A DNA stretch of 64,000 nucleotides from Bdellovibrio sp. NC01 (GTDB lineage Bacteria > Bdellovibrionota > Bdellovibrionia > Bdellovibrionales > Bdellovibrionaceae). Position 1 is the stretch's first letter; each line of letters opens with the position of its first letter. The notes beneath the pieces were generated by a model that had not been told where the DNA came from, ran no database searches, and worked only from the letters and a program-made list of their open reading frames with translations. The stretch covers positions 3,534,001 through 3,598,000 of the forward strand of contig NZ_CP030034.1 of NCBI RefSeq assembly GCF_006874625.1, given 5' to 3'. A program made the position numbers and the translations under genes. Positions 44,294 through 52,462 of the stretch are shown one piece after another.

Positions 44294-44325
44294 TGAAGCA
44301 TTGTTTGGTAAACAATAGGGCTTCA
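44294..44325. promoter_or_regulatory. Palindromic operator or leader hairpin before the alkylsulfatase gene
   Basis: ATTGTTT-GGT-AAACAAT is perfect (44300-44316), enclosed by TGAAGC (44294) and GCTTCA (44320-44325). It ends about 11 bases before the start codon and overlaps the SD region, so it could bind a repressor or fold in the mRNA. Confidence 0.5.
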
Positions 44326-44336
44326 GGAGGAAAAAC

Positions 44337-46376
44337 ATGAAAACACTCTCTACAGCGGTGATCACACTGCTTTCTGTAAGTACGCTTGCGAATGCCGCAG
44401 ATAAACTTCCAGAAGGTACTGCAACATCATTTACACGCAAAGCGAACGACGCCGTTTATCAAGAACTTAATTTTAACGATAAAGAGTCCTTCGATGATGC
44501 GACAAAAGGGTTGATTGCAACGCTTCCAGATGGCGTTATCAAAGCGACTCCCTATAATTACGACACCAAGGCTTTTGAATTCACTCATGGAAAAAAAGCA
44601 CCCGACACTACCAATCCAAGCTTGTGGCGCCAATCACAACTGACATCCCTGAACGGATTATTTAAAGTCGCCGACAAAATTTATCAAATTCGCGGCTTTG
44701 ACCTTGCGAACATGACTTTGATTGAAGGAAAAAACGGTTGGATCATTATTGATCCACTGACCTCAGTCGAAACCGCAGCCGCTGGTTTAAAACTTGCAAA
44801 TGAAAAACTCGGCGCACGCAAAGTTTCAGCTGTCATCTACACCCACAGTCACGTCGATCATTTCGGCGGCGTTATGGGTGTACTGACTCCACAAGAAGTT
44901 AAAGATAAAAAGATTCCGATCATTGCACCTGAAGGCTTCATGGAAGAGGCTGTCAGTGAAAACCTTTACGCAGGCAACGCGATGAACCGCAGGGCCACTT
45001 ATATGTATGGCGTGGGCTTGGATAATAATCCTAAAGGAAACCTAGGAACGGGTTTAGGTTCGGGACTTTCTGTCGGCACTCGTTCAATCGCAGAGCCGAA
45101 TAAGCTCATTACAAAAACTGGCGAAAAAATGACGATTGATGGTGTCGATATTGTTTTCCAAATGGCGCCAGGAACCGAAGCGCCATCTGAAATGATTTTC
45201 TACTTCCCGCAAATGAAAGCTTTGTGCTTGTCTGAAGATGCCACGTCAACAATGCATAACTTATACACATTACGTGGTGCCAAAGTACGTAGTCCTTTGG
45301 TTTGGTCAAACGCACTAACAACAACTTTGCAAATGTTCGGCAAAGATGCAGAAGTTTCCTTCGCTTCCCATCACTGGCCACGTTGGACAAATGCTAAGAT
45401 CACTCAGCACATCAAAGATCAACGTGACATGTATAAGTTTATCAACGATCAAACTTTGCGCTTAGCGAACATGGGTTATGACGCTGAAGAAATTGCAGAA
45501 AAAATTAAACTTCCCGATTCGTTGGGCAAAAAGTTTTACAACCGCGGTTACTACGGCTCGTTAAATCATGACGTGAAAGCGACGTATCAGCTGTACTTAG
45601 GTTTCTACAATGGCAATCCAGCGACTTTGCATGAACATCCTCGGGTTGAGGTCGCACAACGATATGTTAAGGCAATGGGCGGATCTGCAAAGGTTCTAAA
45701 AATTGGTCGTGAAGCCTTTAATTCCGGTGACTATCGTTGGGCTGCAGAAGTCGTAAATCACTTAGTGTATGCTGAACCAAAAAATAAAGATGCACGCATG
45801 TTGCAAGCCGCTGCTCTGGAACAAATGGGCTTCCAGGCTGAATCAGGTCCATGGCGTGACGTGTATTTGATGGGCGCAAAAGAACTTCGTGAAAACAAAG
45901 CGACTTATGCACCACCCCTTGTCGATCCAACAAGCTTACCGCTTGCGATGTTGATGGACTATACGGCGTTGCGTATGAATCCAGATAAATCAAAAAATAA
46001 GAAAATGAATTTTGGCGTGATGAACACGGATACAAAAGAGCGTATGAATGTTGTTGTTGAAAATTCCGTTCTGGTCGCAGTCCCTGCGGGCGAAAAAGAA
46101 AAATTTGACACGATGATTGAAGGCAACTCTGCGCAATTGGGGAAACTTTTTGGTGGCACTGCAAAGGCAGGCGAAATGCAAAATTCAGATTCGTTAAAAA
46201 TTTCTGGCGACCGTGGAGCCATTTCAGATTTGGTCGCGACACTTGATAATTTCGATGGCGCCTTCAATCTGGTGACGCCTGTAGAGCCACGACAAGTCAC
46301 TCCCCTTGGGAAACCAATGGCTGATTTAAATAAGAGCCCCAAAGAAGCTAGCAACGATGAGTCGATAACGAAGTAA
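44337..46376 (+). CDS. Secreted alkylsulfatase-type metallo-beta-lactamase-fold hydrolase
   Basis: 679 residues with signal peptide ending ANA-20. The metallo-beta-lactamase domain has THSHVDHFGG (His170, His172, Asp174, His175) and ASHHWPRW. The helical dimerisation domain (HEHPRVEVAQRYVKAMGG) and C-terminal SCP2-like domain follow, the layout of SdsA1/YjcS, which hydrolyse alkyl sulfates such as SDS. Likely periplasmic, allowing use or detoxification of sulfated surfactants. SD AGGAGG is present. Ends before a bidirectional terminator. Confidence 0.92.
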   Translation: MKTLSTAVITLLSVSTLANAADKLPEGTATSFTRKANDAVYQELNFNDKESFDDATKGLIATLPDGVIKATPYNYDTKAFEFTHGKKAPDTTNPSLWRQSQLTSLNGLFKVADKIYQIRGFDLANMTLIEGKNGWIIIDPLTSVETAAAGLKLANEKLGARKVSAVIYTHSHVDHFGGVMGVLTPQEVKDKKIPIIAPEGFMEEAVSENLYAGNAMNRRATYMYGVGLDNNPKGNLGTGLGSGLSVGTRSIAEPNKLITKTGEKMTIDGVDIVFQMAPGTEAPSEMIFYFPQMKALCLSEDATSTMHNLYTLRGAKVRSPLVWSNALTTTLQMFGKDAEVSFASHHWPRWTNAKITQHIKDQRDMYKFINDQTLRLANMGYDAEEIAEKIKLPDSLGKKFYNRGYYGSLNHDVKATYQLYLGFYNGNPATLHEHPRVEVAQRYVKAMGGSAKVLKIGREAFNSGDYRWAAEVVNHLVYAEPKNKDARMLQAAALEQMGFQAESGPWRDVYLMGAKELRENKATYAPPLVDPTSLPLAMLMDYTALRMNPDKSKNKKMNFGVMNTDTKERMNVVVENSVLVAVPAGEKEKFDTMIEGNSAQLGKLFGGTAKAGEMQNSDSLKISGDRGAISDLVATLDNFDGAFNLVTPVEPRQVTPLGKPMADLNKSPKEASNDESITK

Positions 46377-46404
46377 ATCTGTCTACACTTCCACGTCAGC
46401 AACA

Positions 46405-46441
46405 AATAAAAAAGCCGCTGGGAACAGCGGCTTTTTCTTTA
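46405..46441. terminator. Bidirectional terminator
   Basis: Stem AAAGCCGCTG/CAGCGGCTTT (46411-46420 with 46425-46434, loop GGAA) with A and T runs; shared by the sulfatase and the convergent peptidase. Confidence 0.9.
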
Positions 46442-47329
46442 TTTATTGATATCTAATGCGAGAGGAAGAAATTTCGTTTTACTGGTATCAGCCGTTGATT
46501 TCTTCGCTTCAAGTTTCACCAGTGTTCCGATGATATCTTGAAGTTTTTCAAACGGGCCGTAGTTCGGTGGAAGATTTTCTTTTAACTCCATCGTCAATAC
46601 AGGTGTACTTCTTTCCACCCACATATAACGACCTAAACTTCCTGGATAACTTCCCAAACTCTTCCACGGCAAATAATCAAATTTCGGTGGCGCCATCATT
46701 TTCGGTCCGTCAAAGTCTAAAACTTTAAGCGGCGTATGAACTGAAACGATGAAGTCAGGCTTGAAATCCTCGATGTGGTGAAGAGCACATTTTGTTTCTG
46801 GCTCACTACCACCTTCTTTACCTGGGAATCTGCGAATGTTTGCGCCTGTCGTACGCTTCCAATTTGGAATCGCAGCTGTATCCCAATCTCTTGTTGGAAA
46901 ATTACGATTCACGTCGATCTTGTTCGCGTTCGTGCGAGTTTTATATTTCACACCATCAGGATTCAACACCGGAACCACACGCCAAGAATTTCTTGGCGCA
47001 ATAGCTTCAAGTCTTTCCATCCAATAACGACCCACAGCTCCCGCTGGAGTTTCGTCACCATGGATAAGACTGAACACCAAAACTCTTTTCGCACCTGGCT
47101 CTGGAGCTAATTTTTCGTAGTGATATATAGGCCGACCCTCAACGCTGACACATTGAGCATCCACGATAGCCTTTTCACATGCTTGCCTTAAAAGCTTCTC
47201 ATCTAAAACGCCTGGAAATTTTCTGAGATCGTTCACGCAAGTTTCTTGTAGATTGGAAAACTCAGCATGCGCCGTCGTGGCAGCACACACTAAAGCAAAA
47301 CTTGTTATAAGTTGGCGAATTGTCATCAT
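46439..47329 (-). CDS. Secreted M14 peptidase, MpaA-like murein peptide amidase
   Basis: About 296 residues; start at 47329 (or ATG 47326) gives a good signal peptide (to TTAHA). Zinc site His90-x-x-Glu93 (LIHGDETPAG), NPDGVKYKTRTNANKIDVNR-NFP, IVSVHTPL (third ligand His) and LTMELKENLPP (catalytic Glu). These segments match MpaA, which cleaves the gamma-D-Glu-mDap bond of murein peptides. MpaA of E. coli is cytoplasmic, whereas this one is exported, so it could act on prey wall fragments. SD is weak at every candidate start. Confidence 0.85.
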   Translation of the reverse strand: MMTIRQLITSFALVCAATTAHAEFSNLQETCVNDLRKFPGVLDEKLLRQACEKAIVDAQCVSVEGRPIYHYEKLAPEPGAKRVLVFSLIHGDETPAGAVGRYWMERLEAIAPRNSWRVVPVLNPDGVKYKTRTNANKIDVNRNFPTRDWDTAAIPNWKRTTGANIRRFPGKEGGSEPETKCALHHIEDFKPDFIVSVHTPLKVLDFDGPKMMAPPKFDYLPWKSLGSYPGSLGRYMWVERSTPVLTMELKENLPPNYGPFEKLQDIIGTLVKLEAKKSTADTSKTKFLPLALDINK

Positions 47330-47487
47330 CACATGTCTATTATCACCGCACCTGACAAATCTCTCAAGATGAGAAATCGCCTTTTTTTGAATCAAGCTGA
47401 GAATACTTACAAAACGACTAAAGTCTTGCTGATTTTCGTCCGTTAGACATTGGGTGTGGATTTTCAGACTCAGTGTAGGAGGGACGT

Positions 47488-47700
47488 ATGATCAATAGAG
47501 GTGGTTTTAGTTTTGTGGCGATGTTGGTGATCAATCCCATCGTGATACTTTTTTATCAGAACTGCTCAATGGCACCTGTTAGCCAAGCTAAGAATATCAC
47601 CCCAGCTATTCGTCAAGTCGCTTCTGAATCAAAACCAGTGGTAGCTACGATTAAGCCCGCGTGCGAAGAAAATAAGAAAGACTGCTCTAAAGCCGAGTAG
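47488..47700 (+). CDS. Small exported protein, possible lipoprotein
   Basis: 70 residues, SD TAGGAGGG. One hydrophobic segment (about 8-23) ends in FYQNCSMAP. The Cys could be acylated but the preceding YQN does not fit the standard lipobox. The rest is short, with two further Cys (PACEENKKDC). No family recognised. Confidence 0.65.
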   Translation: MINRGGFSFVAMLVINPIVILFYQNCSMAPVSQAKNITPAIRQVASESKPVVATIKPACEENKKDCSKAE

Positions 47701-47807
47701 TCGTTATTCGTTTTGCGAATATCTGAATTCTTTATATGCCTTTTACTAATCATAGATCCCCTTGTAGAACTAATGCCTGAAGCATAGTTCGTTACAAGGA
47801 GGCTTCT

Positions 47808-48137
47808 ATGAAAAGTAAGGTTCTTTCTCTCATCACTCTTCTTACAATTTTCTCTCCATCAGCATTTGCTTTTCTGACTCCGCAAGAGGAATCTGCGTTT
47901 GTAACTGCTTTGAATAAATTGAGCGCTGACGATGGCGTAACATTCACTGGCGTGCACTGCTCAGGCCGTAGCCGCTTGTGCATCGTGAAGTTAACAATGG
48001 ATTCAAACTCTAACGCATGTGTAGTTGATCGTGTGATGGATTCATCGGACTTGATCACAACTTCTGCAGATAAAACTGTGCACGTTGCGCCTTACGCTCA
48101 ATCAGCGATCGCATCTTGCCTTCAAAAGTTTCAATAG
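47808..48137 (+). CDS. Small secreted cysteine-containing protein, unknown
   Basis: 109 residues with SD AAGGAGG and a signal peptide ending AFA-22. The mature domain has four Cys (VHCSGRSRLC, NACVV, ASCLQ), suggesting two disulfides. No recognised family. Own promoter region of about 100 bases and a terminator after it. Confidence 0.75.
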   Translation: MKSKVLSLITLLTIFSPSAFAFLTPQEESAFVTALNKLSADDGVTFTGVHCSGRSRLCIVKLTMDSNSNACVVDRVMDSSDLITTSADKTVHVAPYAQSAIASCLQKFQ

Positions 48138-48173
48138 TCAGACTGACCAAGTTTAAATAGAAAAAGAAGAGAT

Positions 48174-48211
48174 AAAAAAGGGGCTCCATTTCGGAAGCCC
48201 CTTTTGTTTTT
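48174..48211 (+). terminator. Terminator after small secreted gene
   Basis: Stem AAAAGGGGCT/AGCCCCTTTT around 48176-48205 followed by TTTTTG-rich sequence. Confidence 0.82.
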
Positions 48212-48321
48212 GTCGCGTGTGACGCCAGACCCCAGCTTGTAAGTATGCGAATCGCCTGAACTCCTTGAAAGTCGCGCGCAGCTTCAAAAAAATCTTTCTG
48301 GACCGTGCATTTTCCTGTTTG

Positions 48322-48359
48322 ACTTACATATTATTTACACTGTAAGTTCATATGTAAGT
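48322..48359. promoter_or_regulatory. LexA operator: nested palindrome with TTAC-N3-GTAA core
   Basis: TTACACTGTAA (48335-48345) matches the LexA box TTAC-N3-GTAA reported for Bdellovibrio. It is enclosed almost concentrically by ACTTACATAT (48322-48331) and ATATGTAAGT (48350-48359). It ends immediately before the lexA start codon, fitting autorepression. Confidence 0.85.
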
Positions 48360-48360
48360 T

Positions 48361-49080
48361 ATGACAAAGAAATTGCCCCTCCCCCCACTGACACCTAAAG
48401 AAAAATCGGTCCTCGAGTATATCGAGGCGCAACTCTTAAGTTCAGGAGTTTCTCCGTCATATCAGGAAATTAAGGACCACTTCGGGTTGGCTTCTTTCAA
48501 TTCGGTTCAGAATTATCTGAAGCAATTGACGAACAAAGGATACATCTCGAATCCGCAAAACCAGAAGCGGGCCATTCAGATTCTTCACTCTGCTTCGGCA
48601 GTGCAGGAGCATCTACAAGCAAAAGTCTCGACGACGACGGGATCTCACCGCACTAAGCTCCTCCAGGCTCGTGATGAGATCCTGTCCCTTCCCCTTCTCG
48701 GTAAGGTGGCAGCGGGACAGCCGATTGAAAATATCAAACACGACGAATACGTCGACGTTCCTCCTTCTATGGTCAGAAATCCTTCAAAGTCGTTTGCCTT
48801 AAAGGTTCAAGGTGATTCGATGATTGAAGATGGAATCTTTGATGAAGACATTATTTTGATTCAGGAACAAAAAGCCGCAACGAACGGAGACATTATCGTT
48901 GCGACTGTCGACAACGAAGCAACAGTAAAACGTTTCTACTTGCGCGCGCGCCCGGACTCTGGCGATTCCACAAAGCAAGTAGAGCTTCGTCCCGCAAACT
49001 CGACAATGAAATCAATGTGGTTCTCCCCTGACGAGGTAGAAATCCGCGGTATCGTCGTCGGTCTTATTCGTAAATTCTAA
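48361..49080 (+). CDS. lexA: SOS-response transcriptional repressor LexA
   Basis: 239 residues. N-terminal winged helix (about 8-73: LTPKEKSVLEYIE, SPSYQEIKDHFGL, SVQNYLKQL). Linker longer than usual (about 75-108). Autocleavage site Ala118-Gly119 (GKVAAGQPI), catalytic Ser153 (VQGDSMIEDGI) and Lys190 (EATVKRFY). RecA-stimulated self-cleavage would lift repression after DNA damage. The LexA box sits directly upstream, so the gene is self-regulated. Stop codon abuts that of the convergent lipoprotein gene. Confidence 0.96.
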   Translation: MTKKLPLPPLTPKEKSVLEYIEAQLLSSGVSPSYQEIKDHFGLASFNSVQNYLKQLTNKGYISNPQNQKRAIQILHSASAVQEHLQAKVSTTTGSHRTKLLQARDEILSLPLLGKVAAGQPIENIKHDEYVDVPPSMVRNPSKSFALKVQGDSMIEDGIFDEDIILIQEQKAATNGDIIVATVDNEATVKRFYLRARPDSGDSTKQVELRPANSTMKSMWFSPDEVEIRGIVVGLIRKF

Positions 49081-49641
49081 TTATAAATTACAATAGGTCG
49101 GCATATCTGTGTGCAGACCTTTATGTCCTTTGAAAACTCTGAAGCGCAGAGTTTGGTTTTTGATTTTGCTATCGTTCAAAATCTTATCGAAGGTGATGTC
49201 GTAGTAACTTCTTTTCGGAGTCGTTTTTACGTACGCATATCCCAGATCATCCATCTGAATTTTTCCAGTGTCTGAATCCATGGCGTAGTGGCCGCTATAA
49301 TATTGATCGAACATCGTGTTGCCGTCGAAATCAAATTCGCGATAACGGAATTGATAACTGCCGTCGTCTTTTTTCAAATACAACTCGATCTGCCCCGTTA
49401 GCACGGCGGCTGGATCATCCCACAACATCAAACCTGCACCACTTAGATTTGCGAAAACCAAAGTGCCGTCATTACATGTGCCTTCAGTGTGATAAAAGAA
49501 ATTGTCGGGAATGGATTTAGCGATGACTTCTTGATTCTGATTATTTTCGCCTAAATTTGAAATAAGCGACTGCATGTCTCCACACGCAGATAGACAAAAG
49601 CTCAGTGCCAAAACGCTCCAAAATAACAGTGGTTTGATCAT
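49081..49641 (-). CDS. Lipoprotein, unknown
   Basis: 186 residues. Signal peptide and lipobox LSAC (Cys20). The mature part is beta-rich with many aromatic residues (YQFRYREFDFDG, FDQYYSGHYAMD) and two further Cys (EGTCNDGTLVF and the C-terminal TYCNL). No family recognised. Convergent with lexA, the two stop codons touching (TAATTA), with no terminator between. Confidence 0.75.
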   Translation of the reverse strand: MIKPLLFWSVLALSFCLSACGDMQSLISNLGENNQNQEVIAKSIPDNFFYHTEGTCNDGTLVFANLSGAGLMLWDDPAAVLTGQIELYLKKDDGSYQFRYREFDFDGNTMFDQYYSGHYAMDSDTGKIQMDDLGYAYVKTTPKRSYYDITFDKILNDSKIKNQTLRFRVFKGHKGLHTDMPTYCNL

Positions 49642-49727
49642 GCTTTGATGCTAATCAGTCCTGTTCTCAGGGTCACATGAATAAAATTCGGATCTGGTCT
49701 AAAGAATGTGCTATACATACAAATGTT

Positions 49728-50228
49728 ATGGAAGCATCGACACGCGCAATTTCTTATTCAGACAAATCTAAATTCTACCGCGAACTTCAATCCGAGGTGA
49801 TCGGTATGTGCGAACCAGAATGGTTTGCGAATCTTGCCAACGTGTCTGCACTTTTGAAGCAGCACTTACCGCAAATTAATTGGGTTGGATTCTATTTAAA
49901 TCACAAAGAAGAACTTGTCCTAAGTTCGTTCCAGGGACTTCCTGCCTGCACCAGAATTCGTTTCGGCAAAGGAGTCTGTGGAACAGCCGCTGCCACTCGC
50001 GAAATTCAAATTGTTCCAGATGTCGATCAATTCCCTGGTCACATCGTGTGCGACAGCGCCTCACGCTCGGAAATCGTTCTGCCAATTATTCGCGACAACA
50101 AAGTGATCGGCGTCCTAGACATCGACTCACCCATCTTGAACCGTTTCGACCAAGCAGATGCCGACGGCCTAAAAAAAATCGTCGACATCCTTCTAGAAAA
50201 AACAATCTGGCCACCAAACTTCACATAA
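49728..50228 (+). CDS. msrC: Free methionine-(R)-sulfoxide reductase (GAF domain)
   Basis: 166 residues from ATG 49728, the usual family length; an in-frame ATG at 49677 (AGGG upstream) would add 17 residues. Reduces free Met-R-sulfoxide through three cysteines: Cys74 (LPACTRIRFG), Cys84 (GVCGTAAATRE) and Cys108 (GHIVCDSASRSEIVLP), all conserved. The GAF fold fills the protein (INWVGFYL at the N side, GVLDIDS near the C side). TGCTATACAT at 49709-49718 could be an extended -10. Followed by a repeat-like terminator. Confidence 0.9.
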   Translation: MEASTRAISYSDKSKFYRELQSEVIGMCEPEWFANLANVSALLKQHLPQINWVGFYLNHKEELVLSSFQGLPACTRIRFGKGVCGTAAATREIQIVPDVDQFPGHIVCDSASRSEIVLPIIRDNKVIGVLDIDSPILNRFDQADADGLKKIVDILLEKTIWPPNFT

Positions 50229-50351
50229 AAAGTGTCTGTCATTTTTTTGGGTCTACATTGCGTTACCAAAAAAACGACAGACACCTTTTTTCTAACGCAC
50301 CATGGGCCCAAAAAAGTGCCAGGCACTTTTGCGGAGAAAGTGGCAGGCACC
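50227..50351. repeat. REP-like palindromic cluster doubling as terminator
   Basis: First a 24-base inverted repeat with two mismatches (50227-50250 and 50266-50289) containing GTGTCTGTC. Next the perfect palindrome AAAAGTGCC-A-GGCACTTTT (50312-50330). Then a partial copy AAAGTGGCAGGCACC (50337-50351). The first hairpin ends in a T-run and would terminate msrC transcription. The unit resembles dispersed GTGTCTGTC/GTGCCAGGCAC palindromes seen in many bacterial genomes. Confidence 0.8.
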
Positions 50352-50352
50352 C

Positions 50353-51720
50353 CTAGAAACGGACCATCATTGCTAGGTTGATGCGGTCTTCGTGTTTGCG
50401 AAGATCCGGTTCCCAGCTTGTTGGGTGCGCTGTTGTATTCAAGTTATCTGGTGAGGTTACGCCGCCTGCTCCTGCGAAATAGTTTACGTTGGCTTCGCGG
50501 TGGATAAATTCTGTGCGGAACGTGATGAACTCTTCAGGCATATAGTCGAACGTAACGGATGCATCCCATGCGCGGAAATCATCACCTGGGTTTTGTGAGA
50601 AGTAGGGATTGCCATTGCTATCCAATGCTGGATTTGTGGCACTGGCTCCGCCACTGGCGCCTGTTTGTGATGTTTGAATTGGTGGAATCAAAACCAAGTA
50701 ACGACCTGGGTTGTTGATCATACCCGCACCTAACGTCAACGCAAACGTGTCGTGATCGAACCAGAAACGGTTGTATGCCATCAAGCCTAAGAAATACTGA
50801 CTTGGAGTATTTGCATCACCACCGGAACACTTCACTCCACCGCCGCTTTCGCAACCGATGTCAGCTGTGATAGAAAACGCAGCTTTGCTTAAAAACTTCG
50901 AAGGCGTGTCTAAGTATTTATACTGCACAGAAGAGTCACTGTGATAACGAGTTCTGCCTGGCGTACCCAAAGTATCAGAACCGACATAACCATTCGTCAC
51001 CCACGAAAAATCGCCTGTGGGACGACCGGCGAATTGATAACCTACACCTGGTGCTTCGTTAAACATGCCGTATGATTGCCAACCGTTGATCAACCAAAAT
51101 TCCATTTTCAGACGATCTGTTGGAAACACCTGCAAACGCAAACCATTAAAGAACCACGGTGTGTTCGCTGAAGTGTATGACGCTTGATAAGCCCAGTTTT
51201 CAAAATTGTAGTAACTGAATAAACCAATATACGACATGAAAATACCAGCATCCAAATTGATGCCGTTCATTTTATCCCAGTGATAACCACCATACGCTTC
51301 ACTGACATAACGATAAGCGGTGTTCATATCCCACTGCCCACGCGCCGTTGAAGCATCATTTCGCGGAGTCATGCTTGAATACATTCCAAACTGAGTCATC
51401 AAACGACCACGCACGTTCTTATAGTGGAAATCTCCACCGACACCTAATTGTGTAACTTGAAACTCACTAGTACGACCCGAAGAAGTCGAACCAACCAGGG
51501 TGTGATCTTGAGGACGATTGAAATCGTAAACGTAATTCGTGTCGGCCATGAATGAACCGGTGAAATATTTTGTGTCGAGCAAAGAAGAATGCTGACGGTT
51601 ATTCCCGTTCATCCAAGTGAAGTCGGCAAAACTAAACGGCTCTGCATCTTCAGCCTTTGCAGAGTAAGGCGCGATAAGGCACGCGCACGCAAGCGCAAGC
51701 CATGATCTTTTGCTGATCAT
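50353..51720 (-). CDS. Outer-membrane beta-barrel porin (BBP2/OmpL-like)
   Basis: 455 residues with signal peptide ending AKA-23. The mature protein alternates polar and aromatic/hydrophobic strands throughout and ends in a phenylalanine (NLAMMVRF), the outer-membrane assembly signal. The segment YNFENWAYQASYTSANTPWF resembles the beta-barrel porin-2 family. A Gly/Ser loop contains two Cys (IGCESGGGVKCSGG). Probably a general diffusion porin; specificity unknown. The stop lies directly after the REP-like cluster. Confidence 0.88.
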   Translation of the reverse strand: MISKRSWLALACACLIAPYSAKAEDAEPFSFADFTWMNGNNRQHSSLLDTKYFTGSFMADTNYVYDFNRPQDHTLVGSTSSGRTSEFQVTQLGVGGDFHYKNVRGRLMTQFGMYSSMTPRNDASTARGQWDMNTAYRYVSEAYGGYHWDKMNGINLDAGIFMSYIGLFSYYNFENWAYQASYTSANTPWFFNGLRLQVFPTDRLKMEFWLINGWQSYGMFNEAPGVGYQFAGRPTGDFSWVTNGYVGSDTLGTPGRTRYHSDSSVQYKYLDTPSKFLSKAAFSITADIGCESGGGVKCSGGDANTPSQYFLGLMAYNRFWFDHDTFALTLGAGMINNPGRYLVLIPPIQTSQTGASGGASATNPALDSNGNPYFSQNPGDDFRAWDASVTFDYMPEEFITFRTEFIHREANVNYFAGAGGVTSPDNLNTTAHPTSWEPDLRKHEDRINLAMMVRF

Positions 51721-51894
51721 ATAACTGTCTCCTGTTTCGGGCGGCGAACCACCACGTTCTTTGAGACTGTTATAAATTTTTGAGCATTAAGACTTCGTAA
51801 AGATTGAACCGCGGAAAGTAAAAAGATCGTCTATAAATCAGTGTCAGTTTGGAATGGCACCGACGTTGCTGTCACGAAGCCCAGGGAGGGTGCA

Positions 51895-52017
51895 ATGAGG
51901 ATCCTGATCTATTTCATGACGTTACTGAGCCTGATCAGTTGTGCCGAAGTGTTCTTGATGAAAGAGCATCGTGATAGTCTGAACAAATATTATGTGACTT
52001 CACACATGCAGCCTTAA
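51895..52017 (+). CDS. Very small lipoprotein (40 residues)
   Basis: ATG 51895 is preceded by AGGGAGGG at ideal spacing. The product is MRILIYFMTLLSLISC plus 24 residues: a hydrophobic leader with lipobox LISC (Cys16) and a short charged tail ending in HMQP. Too short to be assigned by family. The strong SD, the lipobox and the position in an otherwise empty 370-base gap support it as a real gene. It resembles entericidin-size lipoproteins only in size. Confidence 0.65.
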   Translation: MRILIYFMTLLSLISCAEVFLMKEHRDSLNKYYVTSHMQP

Positions 52018-52022
52018 ATAAC

Positions 52023-52055
52023 AAAGGGGACGAAGCCCTTCAGCCCATCCCCTTT
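52023..52055 (+). terminator. Weak hairpin after the 40-residue lipoprotein
   Basis: AAAGGGGA (52023-52030) pairs with TCCCCTTT (52048-52055), loop of 17 bases. There is no T-run, so its role is uncertain. Confidence 0.4.
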
Positions 52056-52090
52056 AAACCCCTCGAGATATATTCAAATCAAACTGTGAT

Positions 52091-52462
52091 CTAGCCGCGT
52101 GCGTAGCGTTTGTTCACTGATTCGCGGATTTCCGCGCCTTCAATGCTCAAACGTGTCCAAGGAATCGCGCGCAATCTTTCTGGTTCGATTTCTTCTTCAG
52201 TTTCTTCACAGTAACCGAAAGAACCATTTTCGATGCGAGCTAGAGCGCTTTCGATTTCCATAAGCTGACCACGAAGTCTTTCGTGCATGCTTAGGAATTC
52301 TTGTTCAGCCAAGACGCGAATTGTTTGATCGCCCTCGTCGCCGCCCTTTTCCTCATTCTGGTCTAGATTCAAACGAGCTTCCTTCACTCTATTGAGGATT
52401 TCTTGCTTCGTTTGCAAAAGTCTTTGTCTGCATTCGCCGACAAGCTTTTCAGAGATAGCCAT
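52091..52462 (-). CDS. DksA/TraR-family protein lacking most zinc cysteines
   Basis: 123 residues from ATG 52462 (GAGGGGG 7 bases upstream). The N-terminal two-thirds is a coiled coil with the DksA-like acidic region. The C-terminal globular part keeps GSFGYCEETEEEIEPERLRA but has only Cys85; the other three zinc positions are Thr88, Ser106 and Gly109. It should bind the RNA polymerase secondary channel like DksA and alter initiation, but without structural zinc, as in the redox-insensitive DksA2-type paralogs. Preceded by a roughly 300-base AT-rich regulatory gap. Confidence 0.88.
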   Translation of the reverse strand: MAISEKLVGECRQRLLQTKQEILNRVKEARLNLDQNEEKGGDEGDQTIRVLAEQEFLSMHERLRGQLMEIESALARIENGSFGYCEETEEEIEPERLRAIPWTRLSIEGAEIRESVNKRYARG

